A stretch of 27,127 nucleotides of DNA from JACDAN01 sp036554945 (GTDB lineage: Bacteria; Actinomycetota; Thermoleophilia; Gaiellales; Gaiellaceae): the NCBI GenBank assembly GCA_036554945.1, contig DATBMH010000108.1, positions 1 to 27,127 of the forward strand. Direction: 5' to 3'. Position numbers and translations under genes: made by a program. Every line of letters starts with the position of its first letter. Within the stretch, counting starts at the first letter, position 1. The notes under the pieces were generated by a model that saw only the letters and a list, made by a program, of their open reading frames with translations, was not told the DNA's origin and made no database searches. Below, piece by piece: positions 14,229-20,590 of the stretch.

Positions 14229-16226
14229 ATGCGGCTCCTCGTTCGCATGCCATGGCGCGTGCTCGCGCCGTCGTGGGCGTCGCTTGCCCTGCTCGCCGCC
14301 GTGGCGCTCTACGTCGCCCTGCTCCTGCTGGACGTCGGCGGCAGCGGCTACGACCAGGTCCGCGACGTCTTCTTCTACAACGGCCTGCTCGTGGCGGCTG
14401 CGCTCTTCTGCCTCGCCCGGCCGCTGTCTCGGCCCGACGCCAGGCTGCCGTGGGCGCTGATCGGCATCGGACTCAGCCTCTGGGTCATCGGTGACCTCTA
14501 CTACGAGGTCGCGTTCGCGAACGCCGCCGAGGTGCCGTTCCCCTCGAAGGCCGACGCCTTCTATCTCGCCTTCTACCCGCCGGTGTACGCCGGGATCGCG
14601 CTGCTGCTCCGCACGCGGCTGGAGGACATCCGGAGCGACCTCTGGGTGGACGGGCTCATCGCCGGCCTCACGATCGCCGCAGTCGGTGCGGCGATGGTGT
14701 TCGGTGTCGTGGTCAACGACGCCGGGGGGAACGCCTGGGCGTTCTGGACGAACCTCGCCTATCCGGCCGCCGACCTCGCGCTGATCGGCATGGTCATCGC
14801 CGTGATCGCGATGACCGGGTGGAACCTCGATCGCGCGTGGATGTCCATCCTCTTCGGGTGCCTCGTCTTCGGGATCGCGGACACCGCGTACCTGTACGCG
14901 ACCGCGACCGAGACGTACACCGAGGGGTCGCTCATGGACGCCGGCTGGGTCGCGGGAATCGCGCTGATCGCGGTCGCGGCCTGGCAGCCGCGCCGGCCGG
15001 TCGTCTCCGTCCGCGTCGACGGCTTCTGGGCCTTCGCGCTGCCGACGATCTTCGGCTCCGCCGCGCTCGCGCTGATCGTCTACGACCACTTCCGGCCGAT
15101 CGACCACGTCGCGCTGGTGCTCGTCACCTGCGCGCTCGCCTCGGTGATCGTCCGCATGGCGCTGACCTTCCGGCGGAACACGCACCTGCTCGAGACCAGC
15201 CGGAGGGACGCCGAGACCGACGCGCTGACGGGGCTCGCCAACCGCCGCCGGCTCCTGCTCGACCTCGAGAACCGGATCTCCGCCGGCGTGCCCACGATCC
15301 TCCTGCTCTTCGACCTCGACGGCTTCAAGTCGTACAACGACGCCTTCGGCCATCCGGCCGGAGACTCGCTGCTGCACCGGCTGGCGGGCCGGCTCGACGT
15401 TGCCGCCGCGCCGTACGGACGCGCGTACCGGATGGGGGGCGACGAGTTCTGCGTGATCGCCGAGGGCAACACGCTCAACCGGGGGCAGATCATCTCCGCG
15501 GCGCTGCGCGCGCTCCGCGACTCCGGCGAGGGCTTCGAGATCGGCTCCGCCTACGGCGCGGCGATCCTGCCCGACGAGGCCGACGACCTCTCGGAGGCGC
15601 TGCGCATCGCGGACACGCGCCTGTACGGCAACAAGGACAGCCGCCGCGCCTCGGCCGGCCGCCAGACGCGAGAGGTGCTGCTCAGCGTCCTCAACGAGTG
15701 CGACGCCGGCCTCCGCGGCCACCACTCGGCGGTCGCGCGGCTCGCGCGCGCGGTCGGCGAGCGGCTCCAGCTCCGCGAGCCCGACCTGAACGACCTGACG
15801 ATGGCGGCCGAGCTCCACGACGTCGGGAAGCTTGCGATCCCCGAGTCGATCCTCGCCAAGGCCGGCGCGCTCACGGAGGACGAGTGGGTCTTCGTCCACC
15901 GGCACACCGTGATCGGCGAGCGGATCCTCGCCTCGGCGCCCGCGCTCGCCCGCATCTCGCGGATCGTCCGCTCGACGCACGAGCGGCTCGACGGAATGGG
16001 TTACCCCGATGGTCTTTCCGGCGAGCAGATCCCGCTGCTCTCGCGGATCGTCGCCGCCTGCGACGCGCTGCACGCGATGCTCGAGGACCGGCCGTACCGG
16101 CCCGCGCTCAGCGAGGAGCATGCGATCGCTGAGCTCCGGCGCTGCAGCGGGACGCAGTTCGACCCGGTGGTCGTCGAGGCGGTCATCGAGGCGCGCCGCG
16201 AGCTCGGCCTGCCGATGGTGGCCTAG
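14229..16226 (+). CDS. Membrane GGDEF / HD-GYP c-di-GMP turnover protein
   Basis: The protein of about 665 residues has an N-terminal block of about ten membrane helices with no recognised sensory family. A GGDEF domain follows (TDALTGLANRRRLL, LLLFDLDGFKSYNDAFGH, intact MGGDEFCVIAEG), then a complete HD-GYP domain (ELHDVGKLAIPESIL, STHERLDGMGYPDGLSGEQIPL). It therefore holds both synthesis (2 GTP to c-di-GMP) and hydrolysis modules. Both active sites look intact. The inhibitory RxxD site that should lie five residues before GGDEF is absent; those positions read APYG. The ATG at 14229 is chosen because GGGAG precedes it closely. TTG at 14220 and ATG at 14247 are alternatives in the same frame. 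The atypical response regulator follows 88 bp downstream on the same strand. Confidence 0.9.
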   Translation: MRLLVRMPWRVLAPSWASLALLAAVALYVALLLLDVGGSGYDQVRDVFFYNGLLVAAALFCLARPLSRPDARLPWALIGIGLSLWVIGDLYYEVAFANAAEVPFPSKADAFYLAFYPPVYAGIALLLRTRLEDIRSDLWVDGLIAGLTIAAVGAAMVFGVVVNDAGGNAWAFWTNLAYPAADLALIGMVIAVIAMTGWNLDRAWMSILFGCLVFGIADTAYLYATATETYTEGSLMDAGWVAGIALIAVAAWQPRRPVVSVRVDGFWAFALPTIFGSAALALIVYDHFRPIDHVALVLVTCALASVIVRMALTFRRNTHLLETSRRDAETDALTGLANRRRLLLDLENRISAGVPTILLLFDLDGFKSYNDAFGHPAGDSLLHRLAGRLDVAAAPYGRAYRMGGDEFCVIAEGNTLNRGQIISAALRALRDSGEGFEIGSAYGAAILPDEADDLSEALRIADTRLYGNKDSRRASAGRQTREVLLSVLNECDAGLRGHHSAVARLARAVGERLQLREPDLNDLTMAAELHDVGKLAIPESILAKAGALTEDEWVFVHRHTVIGERILASAPALARISRIVRSTHERLDGMGYPDGLSGEQIPLLSRIVAACDALHAMLEDRPYRPALSEEHAIAELRRCSGTQFDPVVVEAVIEARRELGLPMVA

Positions 16227-16302
16227 CCCGCTTCCGTCGGCTCTGGATTCTTCGGCGCAGATCCGCACCAAAGGACATCTGTCGCTTCCGCTGCGACGGC
16301 GG

Positions 16303-16308
16303 TAGCGT
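16303..16308 (+). promoter_or_regulatory. Putative -10 hexamer (TAGCGT) of the atypical response regulator
   Basis: TAGCGT ends six bases before the ATG at 16315 and no Shine-Dalgarno is present, so the transcript may be leaderless. Just upstream, CAGAT (16258-16262) and ATCTG (16277-16281) form a 5-bp inverted repeat with a 14-bp gap, a possible operator next to where a -35 would lie. Both readings are weak. Confidence 0.35.
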
Positions 16309-16314
16309 CGCGGC

Positions 16315-16971
16315 ATGACGAGCGCGCTGCTCCTCGCCGAGCCGGAATCCGCGACGCGGGGCTTCCTCGAGCGGCACCTGCGCCAGGACGGGTTCAACGT
16401 GGTCGGGGCGGTCGACGGCGAGGCCGTGGAGCTGGCCGAGCGCGCGCGCCCCGATCTCGTGCTCGCCTCCGACGCCCTGGCGCTCGAGCTCTGTCGCCGG
16501 GTCTCCGATGTGCCGGTGATCGTGCTGGGCCGGCCGGACTCGGACGCCGTCGACCGTGTCCGCGCGCTCGCCGGCGGCTGCGACGACTACCTCGCACGGC
16601 CGTTCCATTACGAGGAGCTGCTCGCCCGGATCCGAGCCGTCCTGCGGCGCGTGGCGCCGCCGGAGAGCGACCGCATCGAGGTGGGGGAGCTGGAGGTCGA
16701 CCGGGCGGCGAGGCGCGTGCTCGTGGCGGGCGAGCCGGTGATCCTGGCGGCGAAGGAGTACGACCTCCTCGTCAAGCTCGCGGGCGACCCGACGAGGGTC
16801 TTCACGAAGGAGGAGCTGCTGCGGGAGGTCTGGGGCTTCCGCTCCCTGGGGCGGACGCGGACGCTCGACTCGCACGCGTCCCGCCTGCGGCGCAAGCTCT
16901 CGGCCGCAGGCGGTGACTTCGTGCGGAACGTGTGGGGGGTGGGCTACTCGCTCTCGAACGACTCGACGTAG
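16315..16971 (+). CDS. Atypical OmpR-family regulator with degenerate receiver
   Basis: The 218-residue protein has the size and fold pattern of an OmpR/PhoB regulator. The winged-helix half is canonical (LAAKEYDLLVKLAGDPTRVF, TRTLDSHASRLRRKL, NVWGVGYSL). The receiver keeps its framework (AGGCDDYLARPFHYEELLARIRAVLRR) but has lost the phosphorylation set. The acceptor position is Ser52 (PDLVLASDAL, with an Asp only one residue later), the switch Thr is Gly72, the invariant Lys is Arg95, and the acidic pair reads Glu9-Pro10. Such receivers work without classical phosphorylation, as in GlnR- or ChxR-type regulators. No histidine kinase lies beside it. Its targets are unknown; the neighbouring c-di-GMP enzyme is a candidate by position only. 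Its 3' end overlaps the converging SRPBCC gene by 28 bp. Confidence 0.92.
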   Translation: MTSALLLAEPESATRGFLERHLRQDGFNVVGAVDGEAVELAERARPDLVLASDALALELCRRVSDVPVIVLGRPDSDAVDRVRALAGGCDDYLARPFHYEELLARIRAVLRRVAPPESDRIEVGELEVDRAARRVLVAGEPVILAAKEYDLLVKLAGDPTRVFTKEELLREVWGFRSLGRTRTLDSHASRLRRKLSAAGGDFVRNVWGVGYSLSNDST

Positions 16972-17393
16972 TGGCCGAGCACGTAGTCCCAGCCCGGCTC
17001 GTAGCCGGCGCGGCCCTCGGCGTCGCCGATCTCGTCCCAGCCGCGATGCTCGAGGTCGACGCGGGTCCGGTCGCCGTCCGCCGTGAAGCGGACCTCGACC
17101 TCGGTCGGCCCGCGCTCGGGGTTGACCCGCCAGCGCAGGACGAGCCTGTTCGGCGGCTCCCAGGCGAGGACGTCGGCCCAATCCGCCTTCTCGCCCGAGG
17201 TCGACGTCTCGTAGAGGAGGCCGCCGACCCGCTCGTCGAAGGTCACGTCCTGCACCTTGTCCTCGTAGATCGAGTGCGTGGCCGTCGGCCACCAGCTTCG
17301 GACGCCCCGTGTGAACGTCTCGAACGCGGTCTCCAGCGACGCGTCGACGCTGATCGTCTTCGTGATCGGCGCCAACGTCTCGGTCGTGCTCAT
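16944..17393 (-). CDS. SRPBCC / AHSA1-domain protein
   Basis: The 149-residue protein belongs to the START-like SRPBCC superfamily, AHSA1 (activator of Hsp90 ATPase homolog 1-like) branch. It begins ITKTISVDASLETAFETFTRGVRSWWP and continues with VGGLLYETSTSGEKADWADVLAWEPPNRLVLRW and the FTADGDRTRVDLEHRGWDEIG hairpin, then ends in the long C-terminal helix. These helix-grip proteins bind small hydrophobic ligands; the ligand is unknown. Its ATG overlaps the ArsR gene stop by 4 bp (ATGA), the common ArsR-AHSA1 gene pair. Regulation is probably by that repressor through the operator at 17696-17728. The 3' end overlaps the atypical regulator gene by 28 bp. Confidence 0.88.
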   Translation of the reverse strand: MSTTETLAPITKTISVDASLETAFETFTRGVRSWWPTATHSIYEDKVQDVTFDERVGGLLYETSTSGEKADWADVLAWEPPNRLVLRWRVNPERGPTEVEVRFTADGDRTRVDLEHRGWDEIGDAEGRAGYEPGWDYVLGHYVESFESE

Positions 17394-17707
17394 CCCTTGC
17401 TCCTTTCCCTCCGCTCGGCCTCGGCCTTGAAGTCGGCGAGCGCCTGATCCCAGAAGCGGTCGAAGTAGCTGCGGAGCGCCGCGACCCCGTCGAGGTCGAC
17501 CCGGTACACGTGACGGGTCCCCTCGGCCGTGTCGCGGACGAGGCCGGCCTCCTTCAGCACCCTCAGGTGCTGCGAGACGGCGGGACGGCTGACGGGGAGC
17601 TGACCCGCCAGCTCCCCGACCGCCATCGGCCTCAGCGCCAGCCGTTCGAAGATCGTCCGGCGAGTCGGATCGCCGAGCGCGTTCATCGCTACTGCGTAAG
17701 CTTCCAC
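17390..17707 (-). CDS. ArsR-family transcriptional regulator
   Basis: The 105-residue winged-helix protein starts AYAVAMNALGDPTRRTIFERLA, typical of the ArsR family. It has the helix-turn-helix VGELAGQLPVSRPAVSQHLRVLKEAGLV and the wing GTRHVYRVD, and ends in a long charged helix. It lacks the ELCVC-type metal-binding cysteines, so it is not a classical arsenic or cadmium sensor and belongs to the branch paired with AHSA1 proteins. The GTG start at 17707 is supported by a TACGCT hexamer eight bases upstream. The ATG at 17686 is an alternative. Tandem inverted repeats cover this promoter and the start codon, so it very likely represses its own operon. Confidence 0.9.
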   Translation of the reverse strand: MEAYAVAMNALGDPTRRTIFERLALRPMAVGELAGQLPVSRPAVSQHLRVLKEAGLVRDTAEGTRHVYRVDLDGVAALRSYFDRFWDQALADFKAEAERRERSKG

Positions 17708-17728
17708 TTACCGTAAGCGTAGACTTAC
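17696..17728. promoter_or_regulatory. Tandem operator of the ArsR gene, overlapping its -10
   Basis: Two copies of GTAAG-N6-CTTAC lie head to tail, at 17696-17711 and 17713-17728, one base apart (17-bp period). The half-sites are perfect, and the inner pair also reads CTTAC-C-GTAAG. The second copy is centred on the minus-strand hexamer TACGCT (17721-17716), and the first covers the GTG start region. Binding here would block transcription of the ArsR-SRPBCC operon. Confidence 0.65.
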
Positions 17729-17730
17729 GA

Positions 17731-18309
17731 TCAGCCGATGTCAAGCCTCGGCGTGCCGGCCTCCAGGTCGAGAAGCAGGCGCTTCCGGTCGAGCCCGCCG
17801 CCGTAGCCGACCAGGCTGCCGTTCGAGCCGACGACGCGGTGGCACGGCAGCACGATCGGGATCGGGTTGCGGTTCATGATCGTCCCCACGGCACGAGCAG
17901 CCCGGGGGTTGCCGGCCTCGACGGCGAGGGTCTTGTAGGTCGTCACCTCGCCGTAGGGGACCTTCGCGAGCCGGTCGAGGATCAACCGCGAGAACCCCTC
18001 GCGGCCGCGCAGGTCGAGCGGTACGTCGAAGTCGCGCCTGCGGCCCTCGAAGTACTCGTCGAGCTCGCGGCGGACCTCGTCGATCTGACGCGGCGCGCGG
18101 AGCACCCGCACGCCGAAGGTCCGGGCGATCGTCTCCGTCTCCCGGTCGGGATCGGGGTCGTACGAGATGCGGCAGAGCCCGCGCTCGGTGACGGCCACGA
18201 ACAGCGGCCCGACCGGCGTGTCCGCCACGTCGAACGCGACGTCGAGCAGGCCTGCGCCGGCCGCGGCCTCGCGGAAGCGGGCGTCGAGTGTCTTGGGAAC
18301 CGAGGTCAT
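17731..18309 (-). CDS. ogt: Methylated-DNA--[protein]-cysteine S-methyltransferase (O6-alkylguanine repair)
   Basis: The 192-residue protein has the Ogt/MGMT layout. An N-terminal ribonuclease-H-like domain (TPVGPLFVAVTERGLCRISY) is followed by the C-terminal winged-helix active-site domain. That domain has VPYGEVTTYKTLA, the DNA-binding NPRAARAVGTIMNRNPIPI, and the acceptor Cys156 in LPCHRVVGSNGSLVGYGGG. It removes alkyl groups from O6 of guanine and O4 of thymine in a single suicidal transfer. The ATG is certain: AAGGAGG lies five bases upstream and the start overlaps the sigma-factor stop (ATGA). It is coupled to an ECF-type sigma gene, suggesting stress- or damage-linked expression. There is no Ada-type AraC domain. 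Confidence 0.95.
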   Translation of the reverse strand: MTSVPKTLDARFREAAAGAGLLDVAFDVADTPVGPLFVAVTERGLCRISYDPDPDRETETIARTFGVRVLRAPRQIDEVRRELDEYFEGRRRDFDVPLDLRGREGFSRLILDRLAKVPYGEVTTYKTLAVEAGNPRAARAVGTIMNRNPIPIVLPCHRVVGSNGSLVGYGGGLDRKRLLLDLEAGTPRLDIG

Positions 18310-18767
18310 GTGAGCCTCCTTCGCAGGCGTCGCACCCCCGAGGAGGCGGCCTGGCGGGCTGCCTCCTCGCTGGACCCCAGCGCGACGCCGATGTCGGAGT
18401 AGGGCAGGTCGTACGCGTAGCGGAGCACGACGGCGGCGCGCTCCTTCTCCGGGAGCTCGTCCGCGAGATGCTCGATCTGGGCGTAGCCGGGGCGATCGTC
18501 GTCCGTCAGCCCGTCGACCTCGGCGCCGGGCTCGGGACGCCGCTTGCGCCCCTCGTCCGCCGCGACCCGCGTCGCAATCGTGAACACCCACGCGCGGAGG
18601 TACCGGCCGTGCCGCAGGCCCTCGTAGCCGCGCAGCGCCCGCAGGAATGTCTCCTGGAACGCGTCCTCGGCCCGCTGGCGGCCGAGCAGGCGCACGAGGT
18701 GCGCGAACACGGCGTCGCGGTTCTCCGCATAGAAGCGTTCGAACGGCGGGACGGTCATCGCCTCCAT
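18306..18767 (-). CDS. ECF-type RNA polymerase sigma factor
   Basis: The 153-residue protein has sigma-70 region 2 (ENRDAVFAHLVRLLGRQRAEDAFQETFLRALRGYEG, then YLRAWVFTIATRVAADEGRKRR) and region 4 (ELPEKERAAVVLRYAYDLPYSDIGVALGSSEEAARQAASSGVRRLRRRL) joined by a short acidic linker. This is the plain two-domain ECF layout. It would direct RNA polymerase to a specific promoter set. No anti-sigma factor gene is adjacent. The start at 18767 is preferred because GGAGAGG lies just upstream; 18770 and 18758 are in-frame alternatives. Its TGA overlaps the ogt ATG, and it diverges from the PfkB gene across only 36 bp. Confidence 0.9.
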   Translation of the reverse strand: MEAMTVPPFERFYAENRDAVFAHLVRLLGRQRAEDAFQETFLRALRGYEGLRHGRYLRAWVFTIATRVAADEGRKRRPEPGAEVDGLTDDDRPGYAQIEHLADELPEKERAAVVLRYAYDLPYSDIGVALGSSEEAARQAASSGVRRLRRRLT

Positions 18768-18803
18768 CATCCTCTCCAACGTGCGGGCTCCGGAGGATGT
18801 GAG

Positions 18804-19607
18804 ATGAGGTGCGCGGTGGTCGGCCACGTCGAGTGGGTCGACTTCGTCCCGGTCGGGCGCGTGCCCGAGCCGGGATCCATCTTCACGACGGTCGAGCACT
18901 GGTCCGAGCCGGCCGGCGGCGGCACGGTCTCCGCGGCGGAGTTCCTGCGGCTGGGCGCGGAGACGACGTTCTTCACGGCGCTCGGCGACGACGAGCTCGG
19001 CCGCCGGACCGAGGAGGCGCTGCGGGCGACCGGTCTCCGCCTCGAGCTCGTCGTCAGGGACGCGCCGCAGCGGCGGGCCTTCACGTACCTCGACGCGAAC
19101 GGCGAGCGGACGATCACGGTGCTCGGCGAGAAGCTCCACCCGCACGCGGGCGACCCGCTGCCCTGGGACGAGCTTGCGGACACGGACGCCGTGTACTTCA
19201 CGAGCGGCGACGTCGGGGCGCTCGAGCAGGCGCGGCGGGCGAGGATCCTCGTGGCCACGGCGCGGGAGCTGGCAACGCTGCGCGCGGCGCGCGTTCGCCT
19301 CGACGCGCTCGTCTACAGCGCGCGCGACCCGGGCGAGGCCTACGAGCCGGGTGTGCTCGTCCCGCCGCCGCGGCTCCTCGTCTCGACGGACGGAAGGGAC
19401 GGCGGCAGCTTCGTGGGCGAGGAGGAAGAGGGCCACTGGTCGCCGGCGCCGCTTCCGGGCCCGCTGCGCGACACGTACGGCGCGGGCGACTCGTTCGCCG
19501 CCGGCCTCGCGTACGCGCTCGCCGAGGGCCGGTCGGCCCAGGACGCTGTGGACTTCGCGGCCGAGCGCGCTGCCCTCGCCATGACCCGGCGCGGCGCCGG
19601 AGGCTGA
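18804..19607 (+). CDS. PfkB-family carbohydrate kinase
   Basis: The 267-residue protein is a ribokinase-like (PfkB) kinase. It starts with the family's first strand (CAVVGHVEWVDFVPVG) and has the sugar-binding GGGTVSAAEFLRLGAETTFFTALGDDELG block. The C-terminal signature is DTYGAGDSFAAGL, with the catalytic base at about Asp229 and the anion hole before it. It phosphorylates a sugar or nucleoside-like alcohol with ATP; the substrate cannot be told. The chain is somewhat shorter than ribokinase (about 300). The ATG has GGAGG (18792-18796) seven bases upstream. A YjbR-family gene follows after five bases in the same operon. Confidence 0.9.
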   Translation: MRCAVVGHVEWVDFVPVGRVPEPGSIFTTVEHWSEPAGGGTVSAAEFLRLGAETTFFTALGDDELGRRTEEALRATGLRLELVVRDAPQRRAFTYLDANGERTITVLGEKLHPHAGDPLPWDELADTDAVYFTSGDVGALEQARRARILVATARELATLRAARVRLDALVYSARDPGEAYEPGVLVPPPRLLVSTDGRDGGSFVGEEEEGHWSPAPLPGPLRDTYGAGDSFAAGLAYALAEGRSAQDAVDFAAERAALAMTRRGAGG

Positions 19608-19612
19608 CCGCC

Positions 19613-19987
19613 GTGCCGACGATCGACGACGTGCGCGCGCTGGTCGCTGGGCTCCCGCGGTCCTACGAGGTGCTCGTGCGCGGCCGCGTGAAGTTCCGGG
19701 TCGGGCAGATCGTCTACCTGGCGTTCTCGAAGGACGAGGAGGTGATGGGCGTGGCCTTCCCAAAGGAGGAACGGGAGGCGGCGATCCAGACCTACCCGGA
19801 GAAGTTCATGTGGCCGTCCGCCGGAGACCTCCGGTACCACTGGATCCACGTCCGCCTCGACGCGATCGACGACCGGGAGCTGCTCGAGCTCGTCTTCGAC
19901 GCCTGGCGCATGGTCGTGCCGAAGAAGCTCGCCGCCGCCTCGGACGAGGAGCTGCTCCGGCTTTCGCAGGGCGCCGAACCGTCCTGA
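19613..19987 (+). CDS. MmcQ/YjbR-family protein
   Basis: The 124-residue protein matches the MmcQ/YjbR family: TIDDVRALVAGLPRSYE at the start, RVKFRVGQIVYLAFSKDEEVMGVAFPKEER in the middle, and the characteristic YHWIHVRLDAIDDRELLELVFDAWRMVVPKKL at the end. The fold is of the CyaY-like type, and some members are annotated as DNA-binding, but the role is not firmly known. The GTG start has GGAGG (19599-19603) nine bases upstream and lies five bases after the PfkB gene, so the two are co-transcribed. It ends seven bases from the converging P-loop gene. Confidence 0.87.
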   Translation: MPTIDDVRALVAGLPRSYEVLVRGRVKFRVGQIVYLAFSKDEEVMGVAFPKEEREAAIQTYPEKFMWPSAGDLRYHWIHVRLDAIDDRELLELVFDAWRMVVPKKLAAASDEELLRLSQGAEPS

Positions 19988-19994
19988 CGTCGTC

Positions 19995-20480
19995 CTAAGC
20001 CGTGGCCTGCAGGGCGATCCGCTCGAGCGCGTCCACCACGATGTCGAGTGGCGCGCGCGTGTCGATCTCCGCCGTGACATTGGCACGCAAGAGCGGCTCG
20101 ACAGTCGCGAGGTCGTTCACGATCCGATCCCGTTCGGCGTCGGACTTGCCGAAGTCGTTCGTCTCGCGTGTAGCCACGCGTTCCAGGATCACGTCCGCGG
20201 GCGCGCTCAGCAGCACGATCGCATCGAAGCGTGGATAGAACGTCGCTTGGTTCGCGACACAGCCCGAGACGAACAGCACACCGTGCTCGTGGTGATCGAG
20301 CAGCGCCTCGATTCGGTCCTCCCGCCAGAGCTGCTCCCAGCCGCTTCCGTCGGAGGACGGCACTTCCTCGGCGTAGCCGCCGTGGTCGGTGTCGACGACT
20401 CGATGTCCTCTGAGCGCGAGCTCGGCCAGCGCTGCTGACTTCCCCGTACCGGACATGCCTGTGACCAGCACCACAGCCAC
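19995..20480 (-). CDS. Small P-loop nucleoside-kinase-like ATPase
   Basis: The 161-residue protein has a Walker A motif at residues 8-15 (GMSGTGKS) after a hydrophobic strand. It has a D-T-D motif (HRVVDTDHGG) where kinases bind substrate, a Walker B-like strand (GVLFVSG), and an Arg-containing lid region (ILERVATRETNDFGKS). This is the adenylate/shikimate kinase-like P-loop fold, common as AAA family ATPase or putative kinase in databases. The phosphate acceptor is unknown. The GTG start is preceded by TAAGGT six bases upstream, suggesting a leaderless message. It diverges from mraZ and its 3' end faces the YjbR gene. Confidence 0.82.
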   Translation of the reverse strand: MAVVLVTGMSGTGKSAALAELALRGHRVVDTDHGGYAEEVPSSDGSGWEQLWREDRIEALLDHHEHGVLFVSGCVANQATFYPRFDAIVLLSAPADVILERVATRETNDFGKSDAERDRIVNDLATVEPLLRANVTAEIDTRAPLDIVVDALERIALQATA

Positions 20481-20486
20481 GCGTCG

Positions 20487-20492
20487 ACCTTA
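20487..20492 (-). promoter_or_regulatory. Putative -10 hexamer (TAAGGT) of the P-loop gene
   Basis: On the minus strand TAAGGT ends six bases before the GTG at 20480, matching the TAnnnT-N6-10-start pattern seen at other genes here. No -35 element is evident. Confidence 0.35.
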
Positions 20493-20528
20493 GCCCCACC
20501 GACGACCGGTCGCTCGCGTTTCGGCCTC

Positions 20529-20570
20529 TTGCCAAGTGGGGAGTAGTGGTCTAAAGTGGGGGAAAGTGGG
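20529..20570 (+). promoter_or_regulatory. dcw cluster promoter with four MraZ boxes
   Basis: TTGCCA (20529-20534) and TAAAGT (20552-20557) are spaced 17 bp, a good sigma-70-type promoter for mraZ. Four GTGG(G/T) boxes at 20536, 20546, 20556 and 20566 repeat every 10 bp; the second reads GTGGT and the others GTGGG. MraZ is known to bind direct TGGG repeats of this spacing upstream of its own gene. Since the boxes fill the spacer, touch the -10 and run past the likely start point near 20564, autorepression of the whole cluster is expected. Confidence 0.8.
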
Positions 20571-20590
20571 AGAGTGCGAATGGCACCTTC

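Noticed and set aside
17731..18591. Extension of the ogt frame upstream to 18591.
   Set aside because: AAGGAGG five bases before the ATG at 18309 and the overlap with the sigma stop fix the start.
18288..18803. Upstream extension of the PfkB frame to 18288.
   Set aside because: It crosses the sigma gene antisense; MRCAVVGHVEW with GGAGG at 18792-18796 marks the real start.
18306..19763. Long upstream extension of the sigma-factor frame to 19763.
   Set aside because: The extension is antisense to the PfkB gene and has shadow composition; the sigma factor starts at a ribosome site near 18767-18777.
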